Notes: generated from the sequence alone by a model not told the origin. A stretch of 64,000 nt of DNA from Rhizobium acidisoli (GCF_002531755.2 NZ_CP034999.1:124001-188000), one strand, 5' to 3'; positions 34,650 through 45,074 are shown, numbered from the stretch's first letter. A program made the numbers and translations.

Positions 34650-36056
34650 TCAGCGGAACGCCCATTGCCAGGATTGTCTGCCCACTCTCCCTGAGGAATA
34701 GGCCACCGCAAGCTCCGCCCATAGGAGGTCCTGGGTGAAGCTGGAAAGGGGCCCGCAAGCGTCGATAATGCTCATCTTGCCGAACTGCTCGAGAAGCGTT
34801 TCAATTCCCCCACGGCTAAAAGCATTCAACAGCGAAAACGGCTCGCACGGAGAGGAGATGATGCGATGGCCCCAAACCCCCGGCCGTTCGTCCTTTGACA
34901 GTGCGTTGAGAAGCTGTGTGTCATAACGGTTGCTCCTCAACGCCTCGCAGAATGCCCGGCGCATCAACGGATAATAGATCGTATGCCGGCTTCCACCCAG
35001 GACACGCACGCCAGGCAGGATCGAAGTTACGATGAACATCAGCAGAAGATTCGGAACGATCCGGCCAGTTTTCAAGGCCTCGACAAGACTTGCTGGCGAG
35101 AATTCAACAAGGACATCTTCGGTCGCCTTCGACCGGAGGACTTGGCCATCCAGCCAAAGCGGAACAAGCCGCCCTTCAATGCAGCCCCAGAAAAAATGCG
35201 TAGAGTTTTTCAGCCAGCCTCGCCAAGCCGTGTCAGCGAGTTGATCGATGCAATGGATGAGGCGCATCGCGAATGATCGGTCCTCGATCAACGAGACTCG
35301 CAGCCAGGACCGGCCATCGGAAAGGTGATCCGCGACCAGATCGGCAACGTCGGTATCGTCAAGCTGAAGAAAATCGACCTGGCTGTCAGAATACCGCTTC
35401 CAGAGGCAAAGATTTGCCGCTTTGATCGCCTCTGCCGCCGACTGGAATTCGCCGCGAGGCAAAAGGTCTCGCAAGCACGAAATTGCCTCCGAGTCGTGAC
35501 CGGGCCTGTCGACGTTTTGAAGATGGAACCTGTAGCAGCCGTTTCTGCCAAGAATGCTGTAGGGGATCATTTTGCTGCGCGACAGGCCGAAGACATTGAC
35601 TGCATCGCCATCGACGTGGAGCCAGGCCGGACCCTTGCGACCGCGTTCTACGAACTTCACTGTCGAGCAAGCGTAGGAGATATAGGATGTCCTGCCATGC
35701 GCGCGAAGTCCCATCAGGGAGAACAGATGGGTGTAAAATGCGTCAGGCTCGATCAACAGGTGGAGGTGGGGGCCACACTGCAGCACCGGAGCGACTTCGA
35801 TTTCGGTTTGAAAGCGCGATGCGGCTTCTGCTGAATAACCCTGACGTTGCGCGACGGCCGCCACGCGTGACCGCAATAAAGACATTGCCTGGCTTCGCGC
35901 GACGCACCCCGATCGATCCGATCCAACCGAGAAGGCCGCCTTTGCGTAGTCGTTCAGCGTTGCCTGCTCAAACTGACGCAACCAAGGGAATAATTCAAAA
36001 ATGAGGGCCAACACCTCACCTTTTGAAACCAGGTCACTATTGGGCGACGTCTCCAT
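34650..36056 (-). CDS. Uncharacterised 468-residue protein
   Basis: I do not recognise this protein. It has no signal peptide and no membrane segment. Cysteines are scattered and no motif of a known enzyme family is certain; the region CGPHLHLLIEPDAFYTHLFS with GLRAHGR recalls siderophore-synthetase text only loosely. The gene starts 2 bases after the MFS gene stops, so the two form an operon, with the 468-residue protein second. This suggests a biosynthetic partner of an exporter. Confidence 0.6.
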   Translation of the reverse strand: METSPNSDLVSKGEVLALIFELFPWLRQFEQATLNDYAKAAFSVGSDRSGCVARSQAMSLLRSRVAAVAQRQGYSAEAASRFQTEIEVAPVLQCGPHLHLLIEPDAFYTHLFSLMGLRAHGRTSYISYACSTVKFVERGRKGPAWLHVDGDAVNVFGLSRSKMIPYSILGRNGCYRFHLQNVDRPGHDSEAISCLRDLLPRGEFQSAAEAIKAANLCLWKRYSDSQVDFLQLDDTDVADLVADHLSDGRSWLRVSLIEDRSFAMRLIHCIDQLADTAWRGWLKNSTHFFWGCIEGRLVPLWLDGQVLRSKATEDVLVEFSPASLVEALKTGRIVPNLLLMFIVTSILPGVRVLGGSRHTIYYPLMRRAFCEALRSNRYDTQLLNALSKDERPGVWGHRIISSPCEPFSLLNAFSRGGIETLLEQFGKMSIIDACGPLSSFTQDLLWAELAVAYSSGRVGRQSWQWAFR

Positions 36057-36058
36057 TC

Positions 36059-37315
36059 TCAGACGAACCGCCTTTCCACCGGCGCTCCCCGATCCATGTT
36101 AAAGTGAAAGAAGAGCGCGACGGTCACCATCAGCGCCCCGAAGAGGCCGAAAATCCCCGAAGGTGGAATTGCGTCTCCGATCGTCCCGATGGTGCCATAT
36201 GCAAGAAGCCCTATCGAAACACAGATCGTGTGGATCTGGCTTCGCGCCCGCCCCAACATGTCAATCGAAACAGTCGATTGAACCCGTACATCGATCAGGA
36301 TCCGCGTGACATTGTAGCAGAAGCCGAGCAACACCAGTTGAACGAGCGCGGACAAAAAGCTCTGGAAAACCGGAAAGCCCAACAGAACAATGCCAGCGAG
36401 CGCCGACTGGAAGAGGATGCTTTGTCGTCGCAAACGCGCCCTTCGGAGAAGAAGGGTTGAACAGCCCGCAATCGAACCGAGGGCCCAACCTGCCTCGAGA
36501 TAACCGAACTCTAGCGCCGACCCCTTGAGTTCACGGGTGACATATGCGGCGCCCAACACACTCACAAGCATGCCCATCGCATAGGTCAGCGCATACATGA
36601 CGGCGATGGTCTTCAGTGTGTGAACGGCGAAGGTCGTCGGCAACAGATCCATCCGACGAATGCTCTTTGCCTGCAAATCCGATCGAGAACGAGAAAGCGG
36701 CTGTCGGCCGAGCAGTGCCAGCAGCCCCAACAGTGATAGGCCGAAAAAGGCGCTGGGCAGGATCGACGTCAGATTCATCCCGATGGCGGTTAAGCTGTAC
36801 CCGGTGACGATGGCGGCGATGAGATTGCCCGCCTGCATCGCAATATAAGACGCCGAGTTGAATGGAGTGAGGTTCTTAGGACGCACGATGTCTGGAATGA
36901 TGGCCTGCAGCGCAGTCGAATAGGTTCTGTCGATGAACGCGAAGATGGTCCACGATAGGCAAAGAACACTAAGTGGGTCACCGAACGACAGACCAATGCC
37001 CGTTGAAAATATGAGGATCAACCTTGATAAATCGCAAGCGATACAGACGAAGCGACGATCAAATCGATCAACTAGAACGCCGCCAACGTTGCTGGTGAGC
37101 AACTCGGCGGCACTGCCGAGCGCCAAAAGGATAGCAAGAGCGCTCGCGCTCTTGCTGACATCTGTCGCAACCCATGCCGCCAGCACGAAGTAGACATTCC
37201 GGCCAGTGGCCGACGCCAGAACACAGAAGAGATAGATGCCGCGAGAGGCATAACACCCTATGCCGCTGCTTTTTGTTGCGCCCACTTCATCCACACTCCC
37301 TACTGGCAGGTTCAT
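36059..37315 (-). CDS. MFS transporter
   Basis: The 418-residue protein has about twelve membrane segments and the MFS loop motif GGVLVDRFDRRFV between the second and third. It resembles the exporters of the EntS group that pump siderophores or other small products. The ATG at 37315 has a weak ribosome-binding site. It is followed directly by the uncharacterised gene at 36056 and lies next to an AraC-type regulator, which probably controls it. Confidence 0.8.
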   Translation of the reverse strand: MNLPVGSVDEVGATKSSGIGCYASRGIYLFCVLASATGRNVYFVLAAWVATDVSKSASALAILLALGSAAELLTSNVGGVLVDRFDRRFVCIACDLSRLILIFSTGIGLSFGDPLSVLCLSWTIFAFIDRTYSTALQAIIPDIVRPKNLTPFNSASYIAMQAGNLIAAIVTGYSLTAIGMNLTSILPSAFFGLSLLGLLALLGRQPLSRSRSDLQAKSIRRMDLLPTTFAVHTLKTIAVMYALTYAMGMLVSVLGAAYVTRELKGSALEFGYLEAGWALGSIAGCSTLLLRRARLRRQSILFQSALAGIVLLGFPVFQSFLSALVQLVLLGFCYNVTRILIDVRVQSTVSIDMLGRARSQIHTICVSIGLLAYGTIGTIGDAIPPSGIFGLFGALMVTVALFFHFNMDRGAPVERRFV

Positions 37316-37386
37316 GGGGACATGCTATTCTTCTGAAGAGCTGGCGGCTTTCACGAATTTGATATTATCTCTAGTTCAGAACCAGG

Positions 37387-38271
37387 CTACTCCTTCCAGA
37401 GCGCCCGGTACTCGGCAGGGGAAAATCCCGTCTCTCGGCGAAATCTGGTCGAGAGGTGGCTCCCGCTGGAGTAGCCACAGGCGATGGCGATCTCGGTCAC
37501 GCTGATCGCAGTCGTGCGGAGAAGGTCGGTCACGCGTTCAAGACGGCGTTGGTTATAGAAGCCATAGGGCGTCGAGCCTTGCGACTGCTTGAAAGCGCGG
37601 GAAAAATGCTCGTAGGTCAATCCCGCCTCTTCAGCCAGAGCGCGCACGCTTGGAGGTCGATCGATGTGAGCTTCAATCCGCCCTATCACGCGCTTGAGAA
37701 CGGTAGGCGACAATCCTCCTCGAGACAATCTGCCAGATGTGCCGGAGCGGCGCTGCAGAAGTCCGAAGATAGCCGCGAGATGCCCTTCCACGATCACACT
37801 CCCCATGGAATCGTCGTGTGAAAGTTCTCCGGCAATCTGCCGCGCCAAGCATTGGATCGGCAGATCTCTAAATCCAAGCTCCGGACGCAAGGTGCCGACG
37901 CGCGGCAGCTTAGTCGTGAGGTTTGAAAAAAAATCCTGCGTCATGGTTATCATAAGATAACAACCCTCAGCATCCCCTTCATCCCAACCGCTCCAATGGC
38001 AACCGGGCGGAATGTAAACAAGCGAGCCGTCTGGACGCGGACTGAACTCGACTCTTCGTCCGTCCAGAAAGTTTTCGCCGGATGCCGCCGTACCCCTTAT
38101 GTTGAGGAAGATCAGGTGGTCATCCGCGACAACGTCGATAACCTGTCGCCCGAGACTGCGCCGGCGAACGACATCTGCGCGGGCATGGCTCCAATGGCCT
38201 TGCTGGTGAAGGATGATCTCCCCTTGTGACTTCTTCATCCTCTCGGGGTGAATTGATGGAATGATCCCCAC
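37387..38271 (-). CDS. AraC-family transcriptional regulator
   Basis: The C-terminal 100 residues are a double helix-turn-helix (SVRALAEEAGLTYEHFSRAF, then SVTEIAIACGYSSGSHLSTRFRRETGFSPAEYR). The N-terminal part is a cupin-like effector domain (GSLVYIPPGCHWSGWD). The start given is GTG; an ATG at 38238 is equally plausible. It is divergent from the methyltransferase gene at 38527, with paired direct repeats between them that may be its operator. Confidence 0.85.
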   Translation of the reverse strand: MGIIPSIHPERMKKSQGEIILHQQGHWSHARADVVRRRSLGRQVIDVVADDHLIFLNIRGTAASGENFLDGRRVEFSPRPDGSLVYIPPGCHWSGWDEGDAEGCYLMITMTQDFFSNLTTKLPRVGTLRPELGFRDLPIQCLARQIAGELSHDDSMGSVIVEGHLAAIFGLLQRRSGTSGRLSRGGLSPTVLKRVIGRIEAHIDRPPSVRALAEEAGLTYEHFSRAFKQSQGSTPYGFYNQRRLERVTDLLRTTAISVTEIAIACGYSSGSHLSTRFRRETGFSPAEYRALWKE

Positions 38272-38358
38272 TCGACAGCTGCTCCCTTGAAAAACCGGCG
38301 TGGTAGCGACCCTACCTCACCCCAAGTTGTCAACAAGCCAGGCTTTAACCTCAGGTCG

Positions 38359-38378
38359 AATTTCATGTCAATTTCATG
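38359..38378 (+). promoter_or_regulatory. Direct-repeat operator candidate
   Basis: AATTTCATG occurs twice, 11 bases apart (38359-38367 and 38370-38378), in the divergent region between the AraC-type gene and the methyltransferase gene. One-turn-spaced direct repeats are typical of AraC-family binding sites. Confidence 0.45.
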
Positions 38379-38526
38379 AAAACCAATCAAAATCGTGGAT
38401 GCGAAAACATGATGTTCGCGATCATCTTCTGCCGACATCATCGCTGACGGCACAATCTTTTCGGGATGCGCGATTTCCTCCTGAATCCCAAAAACGCGAT
38501 GGTGCGAGAGAAAGGCAGGCTTTCGC

Positions 38527-39540
38527 ATGCGTGAATTTGCCGACTTCATTGAGGAGTGCGACCGCGCCCCTCGTCTTAACGAGCTTACTGAGTTTTTTTC
38601 GACGACCGCATCCGGTGAGGCCGGAATGCCTATCCGTCCGCCTGAGCTCGATCGCCGCTTGTTCCCAGTGGACATGACGTTCAGGCGCTTTTCAGCCCTT
38701 CATCCGCTGCGCCAAGGTCCGTTTGATAAGCACTACTTGAGCAGCATACCCTACCGGCTCGAAGAAGAGTGCCGTTTAGGCAGCGCGATCCTCAAATACG
38801 CGCGGGCCAGAAAGGGTCAACTGCAGCTCTACACGCTAGGTACAGCCGAAGGGACGATGGCTCGTGTGATCGGCGAACTTGGTAATGGCAGGATAGAAAC
38901 ACTGTCCTGCAGTCCCAACGTCGAGAACCTCAGAAGCTTCTATGCCTATGGCGTTCCTCCTCACGCCATGTTTTTTCACGGACCATTTCATCATTTGACA
39001 TCGCAAAGGGTCCAAGAAGACGTGGAGCTCCGAAAGTTTGGCAGCGGTTTCGATATCATCCTCGAGGACACGACTTTCCAGATGTATTCGCCAAATCGCT
39101 TCGATCAGATCCGTTTCGTCTCGCAGCATCTCAAGACCAACGGGCTCTTCATGTTCGTCGAGAAGTTCAGGCATGAAGACGACGAGGAATATCGGCGGCG
39201 GGAACGCCAGAAGGACCATAGCTTCAAAGCTCGCTTCTTCAGCGCGTCAGATATTCGCGCGAAGGAAGACACGGTGCTGACGCGAATGGATCGAAACGAA
39301 GTCACCCTTTCGGAGATGAGCGAAACACTACGCCGGTTCTTTGGACACTCATTCGTCACCTGGAACAGCGGCAATTTCTACACGCTTGTCTCCAGCAACA
39401 GTCAGCAGAATCTCGACCTGTTCCTATCGAAGCTGTCCCCACCCGCGATTCCGGCAGAATATGTCTATGCGGACCTTCCTTACCGCCTTTACCCGGAATC
39501 CGAAGCACGGCGGCTATCGGGGCGATCCTGGACCCTTTAG
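38527..39540 (+). CDS. Probable SAM-dependent methyltransferase
   Basis: The 337-residue protein has a Rossmann-type stretch (LYTLGTAEGTMARVIGELGN, then ETLSCSPNVENL). It continues with FDIILEDTTFQMYS and LKTNGLFMFVEKFRHED, consistent with class I methyltransferases. The N-terminal 90 residues are not recognised. An E.RR-rich segment near residue 220 is highly charged. The neighbours (AraC regulator, MFS exporter) suggest that it tailors a small molecule. Confidence 0.6.
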   Translation: MREFADFIEECDRAPRLNELTEFFSTTASGEAGMPIRPPELDRRLFPVDMTFRRFSALHPLRQGPFDKHYLSSIPYRLEEECRLGSAILKYARARKGQLQLYTLGTAEGTMARVIGELGNGRIETLSCSPNVENLRSFYAYGVPPHAMFFHGPFHHLTSQRVQEDVELRKFGSGFDIILEDTTFQMYSPNRFDQIRFVSQHLKTNGLFMFVEKFRHEDDEEYRRRERQKDHSFKARFFSASDIRAKEDTVLTRMDRNEVTLSEMSETLRRFFGHSFVTWNSGNFYTLVSSNSQQNLDLFLSKLSPPAIPAEYVYADLPYRLYPESEARRLSGRSWTL

Positions 39541-39703
39541 CGGCTCCTCATCTTCACCGTCGCGTGAGCGCAACTGCGTCACGTCTTCACGAGCCTCAAC
39601 TGGAACAACGTTCGCGTCAGCAGAAAGCGCTCCATCACGTTGAGCAGCCCTCAGCGCTTTGCCATCTCGAAAAGCCTTTTTTCTCCAAACAGGCAGGAAC
39701 AGC

Positions 39704-40174
39704 ATGAAGAAATCGATTGGCGAAGTCCGTCACTTCGTTGAGCTGAGCCCGCCGGGCAACGCGCATCTGGTCCTGCCACGAGCGCCATCATTCGCGGGTG
39801 AGGAAGATGTTCCAAAGTGCGTACACGTCGCCGAAGCGTGTGTCGCTATCTCGCGCACGCAGCACGTTGCCGACAAGATCTGCACGCAAATCGAGGACTT
39901 CTACCAATCCCTCGTCTCCGTGGGACCTGACAGGTTTCTAGCTTTCGAAGGTGGAGGCGCGATCATAAGGCCGACTAGTGAAAGCTTGTTCTTCAGGGTC
40001 TCAGCGCGAGACCACGTCACCTTCTGTGGCATCCGCGCGCTGTTGGAAGCAGGCTTGTTTCTGGCCACGTCCGTGTCCGAGGGGGCTATAGAGTGGCGTC
40101 ACGCAGACGACACGCGATCTGGTGAGACCTGCAATCGCCTCCACAACGACCGCTGCGGAAGCGACGAACAATAG
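39704..40174 (+). CDS. Uncharacterised 156-residue protein
   Basis: The ATG at 39704 follows CAGGAACAGC, a fair ribosome-binding site. The protein has no recognised domain. The stretch HLVLPRAPSFAGEEDVPKCV has no counterpart I know. It lies about 160 bases downstream of the methyltransferase gene and in the same direction, so it may be cotranscribed. Confidence 0.45.
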   Translation: MKKSIGEVRHFVELSPPGNAHLVLPRAPSFAGEEDVPKCVHVAEACVAISRTQHVADKICTQIEDFYQSLVSVGPDRFLAFEGGGAIIRPTSESLFFRVSARDHVTFCGIRALLEAGLFLATSVSEGAIEWRHADDTRSGETCNRLHNDRCGSDEQ

Positions 40175-40279
40175 CTTCGTCCAACTTCGCCACCCAAAGG
40201 AAAATCGATCTCGGGACAATCAGGTCGTAGTGCTTTTCCAATCTACCAACCATTTCGTCACCCCGCTTTTCTTCGAGTC

Positions 40280-43200
40280 TCAGAGGTTGATGCCGCGAGC
40301 GCGGCTAGCAGCCCTTTGGCGCCGCTCCGCTATGATCTGCTCACTGCTCTGCAGACGGACAGTCTGCTGCAGGACCTTCAACCGCTCCTGCATCGCCGCG
40401 AAAGCTCGGCGCTGCGGTGGCGGCACGCGGTTGACAAGATCCTTGTCACCTCGGACGAGGGCATTGCGACCAAAGCGCTCGTCGAGCGCCCGGCTGACGG
40501 CCGCAAACTCCCGGCCAATGCCCTGCTCGAGGGAAGCGGCGGAAACACTCAGCTTCCTGCTGTCCTTCCTCACCTCGACCGTCAGGTGCGCCAACGCCTC
40601 TTCCGCAGCTTTCGAAAGAGCTGGAATGGCAACCGCCATGCGCCGCCGTTCGTCCGTGATAGCCTGGCGTTCGGAATCGAGGGCATTGAGGTAGGCCGCA
40701 CCGAGCGCGCGCAGACGCGCTGCAGCTTCCGGCACGGTCCGCGTCGCCTCTTTCCGCTCTCGGCCAGAGGCCAGCATCCGGTCTACGAGACGGTCGGAAC
40801 CGCGCAAGGCCGCGTAGGCCGCCGGGTCATTGGCCATAGCGGCAGCGATGCGATCGGCGGCAAAACCTTTCCCGAGCAAATCTTCGACCTTATCGACGGC
40901 GCCGGCCGGATCGCGCCATATCATGTATGCCGCTTCGGCCAGTACCGCGCGCCGCTGGCGATAGAGAGGCGAAGCAAGAGCACGAGATCGGGCCTCGTCG
41001 TCGACAGGAACCTTGAACTCGGTGACGGCGGCAAACATGGGCGGCATGATGATTTTCTCCTTCCCTGGCTCGTTGCTCAAATCGGCACTCGCGCCGGCGA
41101 TGACCTTCGAACGATCCCGACGCTCGGCGAGGTGCTGCTCTTCCGCAAAGCGCCGCACGGCTTCGAACAGCCGCATTAGCTTTCCGTGCCGTTTGTCCGT
41201 GAGATCCTCCGGCATACGCTCGGCGATGTTGCGTTCCACGATATCATCCGCCTTCGAGGTGAAGGCGCTCCAGCCGAAACGGGCGGTCAGCGCTTCGCTG
41301 ACGGCCTTAATCTCCTGCACGACCGAGCGATCCTTGGCGGCAAGCGCGAAAGCCGTCTTGTAGGCATCGTCACCGCCGTGTGCGCGCACCGCCTCGATCT
41401 CGAGGAGGCGCGCCATCGCTCGTTCGGATAGCGCCGGGATCGACAATGACATATGCGCACGCCGCCGATGCTCCCGGTCGCGGAACCGTTCGGGTCCCTT
41501 GCGAAACTCCGCCGCGTGGGCGCGGGCCAGCGGCAGCAGTTCCACCAGGGCCGCCATCGCCACGCTGCGCTCGTTGCGGGCGGCTCGCCCATCGACAATC
41601 AGTTCGGAACCACGCAGCCGGCCAAGCCGATTCGGTGCTGCGGCAAGGTCGTCGGCGAACTCGCGCGGTGCGATGCCGGGATTCGATGCTAGCGCATTGA
41701 GAGCAACAAGCGCGGCATCCGGGTCGCGATAGACCTTCTCGAGCAGCGGCCGCAGGACCGCTTCCCGCTCCTTCCAGGCCGGGGATGACAGTTGCGCCAG
41801 CCGCACATCCTCGTCAACGCTCCGGAATAAGGCGGTGGCCGGCGGGATCAGATAGCGTGTTTCAGCAGCACTTGCGCCCGAGACGGAGTGGGATGCAGTT
41901 CGCGCGTCACTGGATGTCGCTTCGACCATCGTCTGGCTCCGTTCTTCATTGTAGGCGACCCGCCGTTCCCGCTCGATGGCAAAGCCGAGCGCCACGCTTG
42001 CCCTCTCCCAGAGCTTCGCCACCTGCTCCCTCTTCTCGGCAATCCACGCCCAGCGCCGGGACAGGCTTTCCTCCATCTCGGCTGCGGCAAGCGAGAGATG
42101 ATCGAGCCCGCGGCGCCGGGCGAAGTCGTTCGCGTGTGCGCGGTAACTGGCCTCGCTCTCAAAATCGAGCGTCGTCGTCTTGGCACCGGAGCGCGACAAG
42201 CGTTCGACGAGCGGATTGAAGAGTTCCGGCCGATGACTTTCCCGCTCGATGCGCTCCTGTCGTGCGCTAGCGGTCTCGACCTGGCTGGCTGTCCAGACGT
42301 TGCGATCGACCTCCCTCTCCTCGTAATGCTTGTGACCTGTCTTCTCGTCGACAACGGCAATCTGGACCTTGACCCGCTCGACACCATCCTTTCTGAGCAT
42401 CACGGTGTCGCCTTCCTGGATGCCGGCCTCCTCGAGTGCCTTCGGCAGGCTCACGCCCCAAAGCCGATGGACGGTTCCGTCGTCCGCCCTGACGTCGGCA
42501 TAAGGGCTGTCGTCGGCATCCTCGTCATCAGGCCGGAATTTGGCTTGGCCGGTTTCGACAAGCTCGCCGGTGACACCCGCGGCGTGATCGACACGCGCCT
42601 TGCGTCCCCATTCAGGTTTTGCCGCAAAATCTTCTTTGGCCGCATAAAGATCGACGCGGTCGCGATGCCTCGTCATCGACACATAGGTCAGATGCTGGTC
42701 CATCATCCCGGTTGCCAGCACGAAGGTGCGATCGACGGTAGCACCCTGCGACTTGTGGATCGTTGCGGCATAGCCGTGATCGACATGGCGATAGCTGTCT
42801 TCGCTGAAGGCGAGCTTGCGGCCGTTGTCGAGCAGAACCGAAAGCAGCGGATCTCCACGCTTGTCGCCGGTGGAGACGACGGTGCCGAGCATGCCGTTCT
42901 TCACATACTGCGGCCCGGAGTGCTTGGCGCGCGGCTCAAGGAAGCGGGCGTTCTCCAGGAAGATGATGCGGTCGCCGGCGGCAAATTCCCGTGCGCCCCG
43001 CTCGCTCCGGAAGCTTCGGCTTTCACTGAGCGCTCCCTCCTGCGTCATCACCGATCGCAGCGCCTCGTTCAACTTGCGAACATCGTCGTTGGTGTGGGCG
43101 AGCACCAGCAGTTCATCACCGCGAAGGTGGCCATCCCCGCCCTCAGACGTTGATCGCTCTACTGCCTCTCTGCGCGCAACCGCCCAGTCGGAGACGATCC

Positions 43201-44965
43201 GATCGATCGTTTCCTCGCGTGACCCTGCCTCGACCAGATGGCCATGGCGGGCATAGGCGTCTAGGCCCTTCTCGACTTCGCCGCGGGCAAACAGCCGCGA
43301 GGCGCTACGTGCCCAGGCCTCACGCTGGCGGCGCACGCCGGCAAGCTCGGCAAAGCCGATGCGTTCGGTAATTGCCCGGAAGGCGGCACCGGCCTGGATC
43401 GGCTGCAGCTGCATCGCATCGCCGACCAGCACGACCTTTACCTCAGCCTCCTCGGCAATCTTCAGCACACGGGCCATCTGCTGCGAGGCCACCATGCCGG
43501 CCTCGTCGATCACCAGCACATCACCGCGATGGAGCGTGTCGCGCCCATTGGCCCAGGCCAGTTCCCAGGAGGCAAGTGTCCGCGACGTGATGCCGGAACT
43601 GTCTTGCAGCCCTTCTGCGGCCTTGCCGGCAAGGGCTGCACCGATCACCCTGTGTCCCTCGCCCTCCCAGGCAAGACGCGCGGCAGCAAGCAGCGTCGAT
43701 TTGCCGGCGCCGGCAAGGCCTACAATAGCGGCAATGCCATCATCACCGGTGACATGACGGACAGCATCGACCTGCTCTGCATCGAGCCGAAACGGATTCT
43801 TAGGATCGCCGCTCTCGATGCTCTCCACGCGTTCGATCGCCACCGTCACATTCCGCTCGGAAACGCCGAAGCCGCGACGCTCCGACAAAACCCGCGCCGA
43901 CTGCGCCATGTCGTATTCGATGCGCAGCATCTCCCGCGTCGTAAACATCGCGGACTCCGACACCTTTCCTGTCTCTGCCTCGATCTCCTGCGGCTTCAGC
44001 ATGACCAGCTGGTCCGACGCCATCAGCCTGGCGCGGATGTTGGCAAAATCGGTGGGATCGTCGACATAACGGTGCAGCGCCCTGGCGATATCCCTCTCGT
44101 CGAAGGTAGAGCGTTCATTGCCGAGCTGCTTCAGCAAAAGCTCCGGCTCTGCCAGCAGCCGGTCGGCCATCTCCTGGCGGCGGGCGAGATCAGCCGGCGC
44201 GAAGTGGAGTTCCCTGCCCTTCCTCGCCAGGGCCGCCTTCTCCGGCCCGAGATGTTTTTGCGCGATGCCGTCGAGGCCCTGTTCGGCATAGGAGCGACCG
44301 TCGAGGCGGATGTCATGTCCGGCAAGGGCCAGGTGCCGATTGGCCGTTTCCGCCCAGGCGATCTTCCAGGCGTTCAATGTTTCTTTGTCGCCGGCCCAGA
44401 CTTTGTAGATGATCTTGCCGTTCGGGCGATCTGGCGTGACGACGCGCAGCGGCTTGCCATCCTCACCAAGCACTGGAATTTTCTTCGCCCCGAGCCCCTC
44501 CTCCGTCAGCGGCCGCAGCGTCGTCATCAGATGGATGTGCGGGTTACCGTCCTTGTCGTGATAAACCCAATCGGCGATCATCCCTCTCGACGTCAGAGTG
44601 TCGCGAACGAACTCGCGCACCAGCGCGATATTCTCCGCCCGCGTCAGCTCCTCCGGCAGTGCGATGATCAGCTCGCGGGCGAGCTGTGCATCTCCCCGCT
44701 TCTCGAAGGCGTCGACGGCATTCCAAAACACTTCGCTGGCCTTGCTGACGGACTGACCTGATATCGCCGACCGCAGCCAATCCGGGATTTCATCCGGCAG
44801 CGCCAGTTCCTCATGCATCAGTTCACCCGCTCCGCCGCGATAGCTGAACGACGTTCCCGCCTGCTCGTCCATCATCCGGGCCCGGTGACGATAGGCCGCC
44901 GCCGAGACGATGCTGCGTCCCGCTCCCCTGCTAATCACCTGCGCTCTGACGAACATGATCGCCAC
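40280..44965 (-). CDS. traA: TraA conjugative relaxase/helicase
   Basis: The 1,561-residue protein has the MobA/MobL-type relaxase domain at its start (IMFVRAQVISRGAGRSIVSA, then HIHLMTTLRPL with the metal-binding histidines). A RecD/TraI-type helicase with Walker A GLAGAGKSTLLAAA and Walker B VLVIDEAGMVAS follows. The long C-terminus is of the type found in symbiotic-plasmid TraA proteins. The start was set at the GTG of VAIMFVRAQ, where family members begin, rather than at the first codon of the frame. TraA nicks oriT and leads the strand into the recipient. It is divergent from traCDG, with oriT between. Confidence 0.95.
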   Translation of the reverse strand: MAIMFVRAQVISRGAGRSIVSAAAYRHRARMMDEQAGTSFSYRGGAGELMHEELALPDEIPDWLRSAISGQSVSKASEVFWNAVDAFEKRGDAQLARELIIALPEELTRAENIALVREFVRDTLTSRGMIADWVYHDKDGNPHIHLMTTLRPLTEEGLGAKKIPVLGEDGKPLRVVTPDRPNGKIIYKVWAGDKETLNAWKIAWAETANRHLALAGHDIRLDGRSYAEQGLDGIAQKHLGPEKAALARKGRELHFAPADLARRQEMADRLLAEPELLLKQLGNERSTFDERDIARALHRYVDDPTDFANIRARLMASDQLVMLKPQEIEAETGKVSESAMFTTREMLRIEYDMAQSARVLSERRGFGVSERNVTVAIERVESIESGDPKNPFRLDAEQVDAVRHVTGDDGIAAIVGLAGAGKSTLLAAARLAWEGEGHRVIGAALAGKAAEGLQDSSGITSRTLASWELAWANGRDTLHRGDVLVIDEAGMVASQQMARVLKIAEEAEVKVVLVGDAMQLQPIQAGAAFRAITERIGFAELAGVRRQREAWARSASRLFARGEVEKGLDAYARHGHLVEAGSREETIDRIVSDWAVARREAVERSTSEGGDGHLRGDELLVLAHTNDDVRKLNEALRSVMTQEGALSESRSFRSERGAREFAAGDRIIFLENARFLEPRAKHSGPQYVKNGMLGTVVSTGDKRGDPLLSVLLDNGRKLAFSEDSYRHVDHGYAATIHKSQGATVDRTFVLATGMMDQHLTYVSMTRHRDRVDLYAAKEDFAAKPEWGRKARVDHAAGVTGELVETGQAKFRPDDEDADDSPYADVRADDGTVHRLWGVSLPKALEEAGIQEGDTVMLRKDGVERVKVQIAVVDEKTGHKHYEEREVDRNVWTASQVETASARQERIERESHRPELFNPLVERLSRSGAKTTTLDFESEASYRAHANDFARRRGLDHLSLAAAEMEESLSRRWAWIAEKREQVAKLWERASVALGFAIERERRVAYNEERSQTMVEATSSDARTASHSVSGASAAETRYLIPPATALFRSVDEDVRLAQLSSPAWKEREAVLRPLLEKVYRDPDAALVALNALASNPGIAPREFADDLAAAPNRLGRLRGSELIVDGRAARNERSVAMAALVELLPLARAHAAEFRKGPERFRDREHRRRAHMSLSIPALSERAMARLLEIEAVRAHGGDDAYKTAFALAAKDRSVVQEIKAVSEALTARFGWSAFTSKADDIVERNIAERMPEDLTDKRHGKLMRLFEAVRRFAEEQHLAERRDRSKVIAGASADLSNEPGKEKIIMPPMFAAVTEFKVPVDDEARSRALASPLYRQRRAVLAEAAYMIWRDPAGAVDKVEDLLGKGFAADRIAAAMANDPAAYAALRGSDRLVDRMLASGRERKEATRTVPEAAARLRALGAAYLNALDSERQAITDERRRMAVAIPALSKAAEEALAHLTVEVRKDSRKLSVSAASLEQGIGREFAAVSRALDERFGRNALVRGDKDLVNRVPPPQRRAFAAMQERLKVLQQTVRLQSSEQIIAERRQRAASRARGINL

Positions 44966-44989
44966 TGGCGTCTCCAGACTGGCCCAAGC

Positions 44990-45020
44990 ACGTCGCGACA
45001 GCGACGTATATTGCGCCCTC
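44990..45020 (+). other. oriT with predicted nick site
   Basis: A perfect inverted repeat ACGTCGC-GACA-GCGACGT (44990-45007) is followed by ATATTGCGCCCTC, like the RSF1010/Ti-plasmid arrangement where a hairpin precedes TAAGTGCG|CCCT. The nick is therefore predicted on the plus strand between 45015 and 45016. Since the 5' end leads, the sequence to the right enters first. Confidence 0.8.
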
Positions 45021-45074
45021 AAACAGATCGGACCGAAGGGCCGATGCCGCTTTTCTGGTTGCACGGTAGCGCAT

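Noticed and set aside
40280..45064. Plus-strand frames of up to 421 residues inside traA
   Set aside because: They are mirror frames of a GC-rich true gene; none resembles a family.
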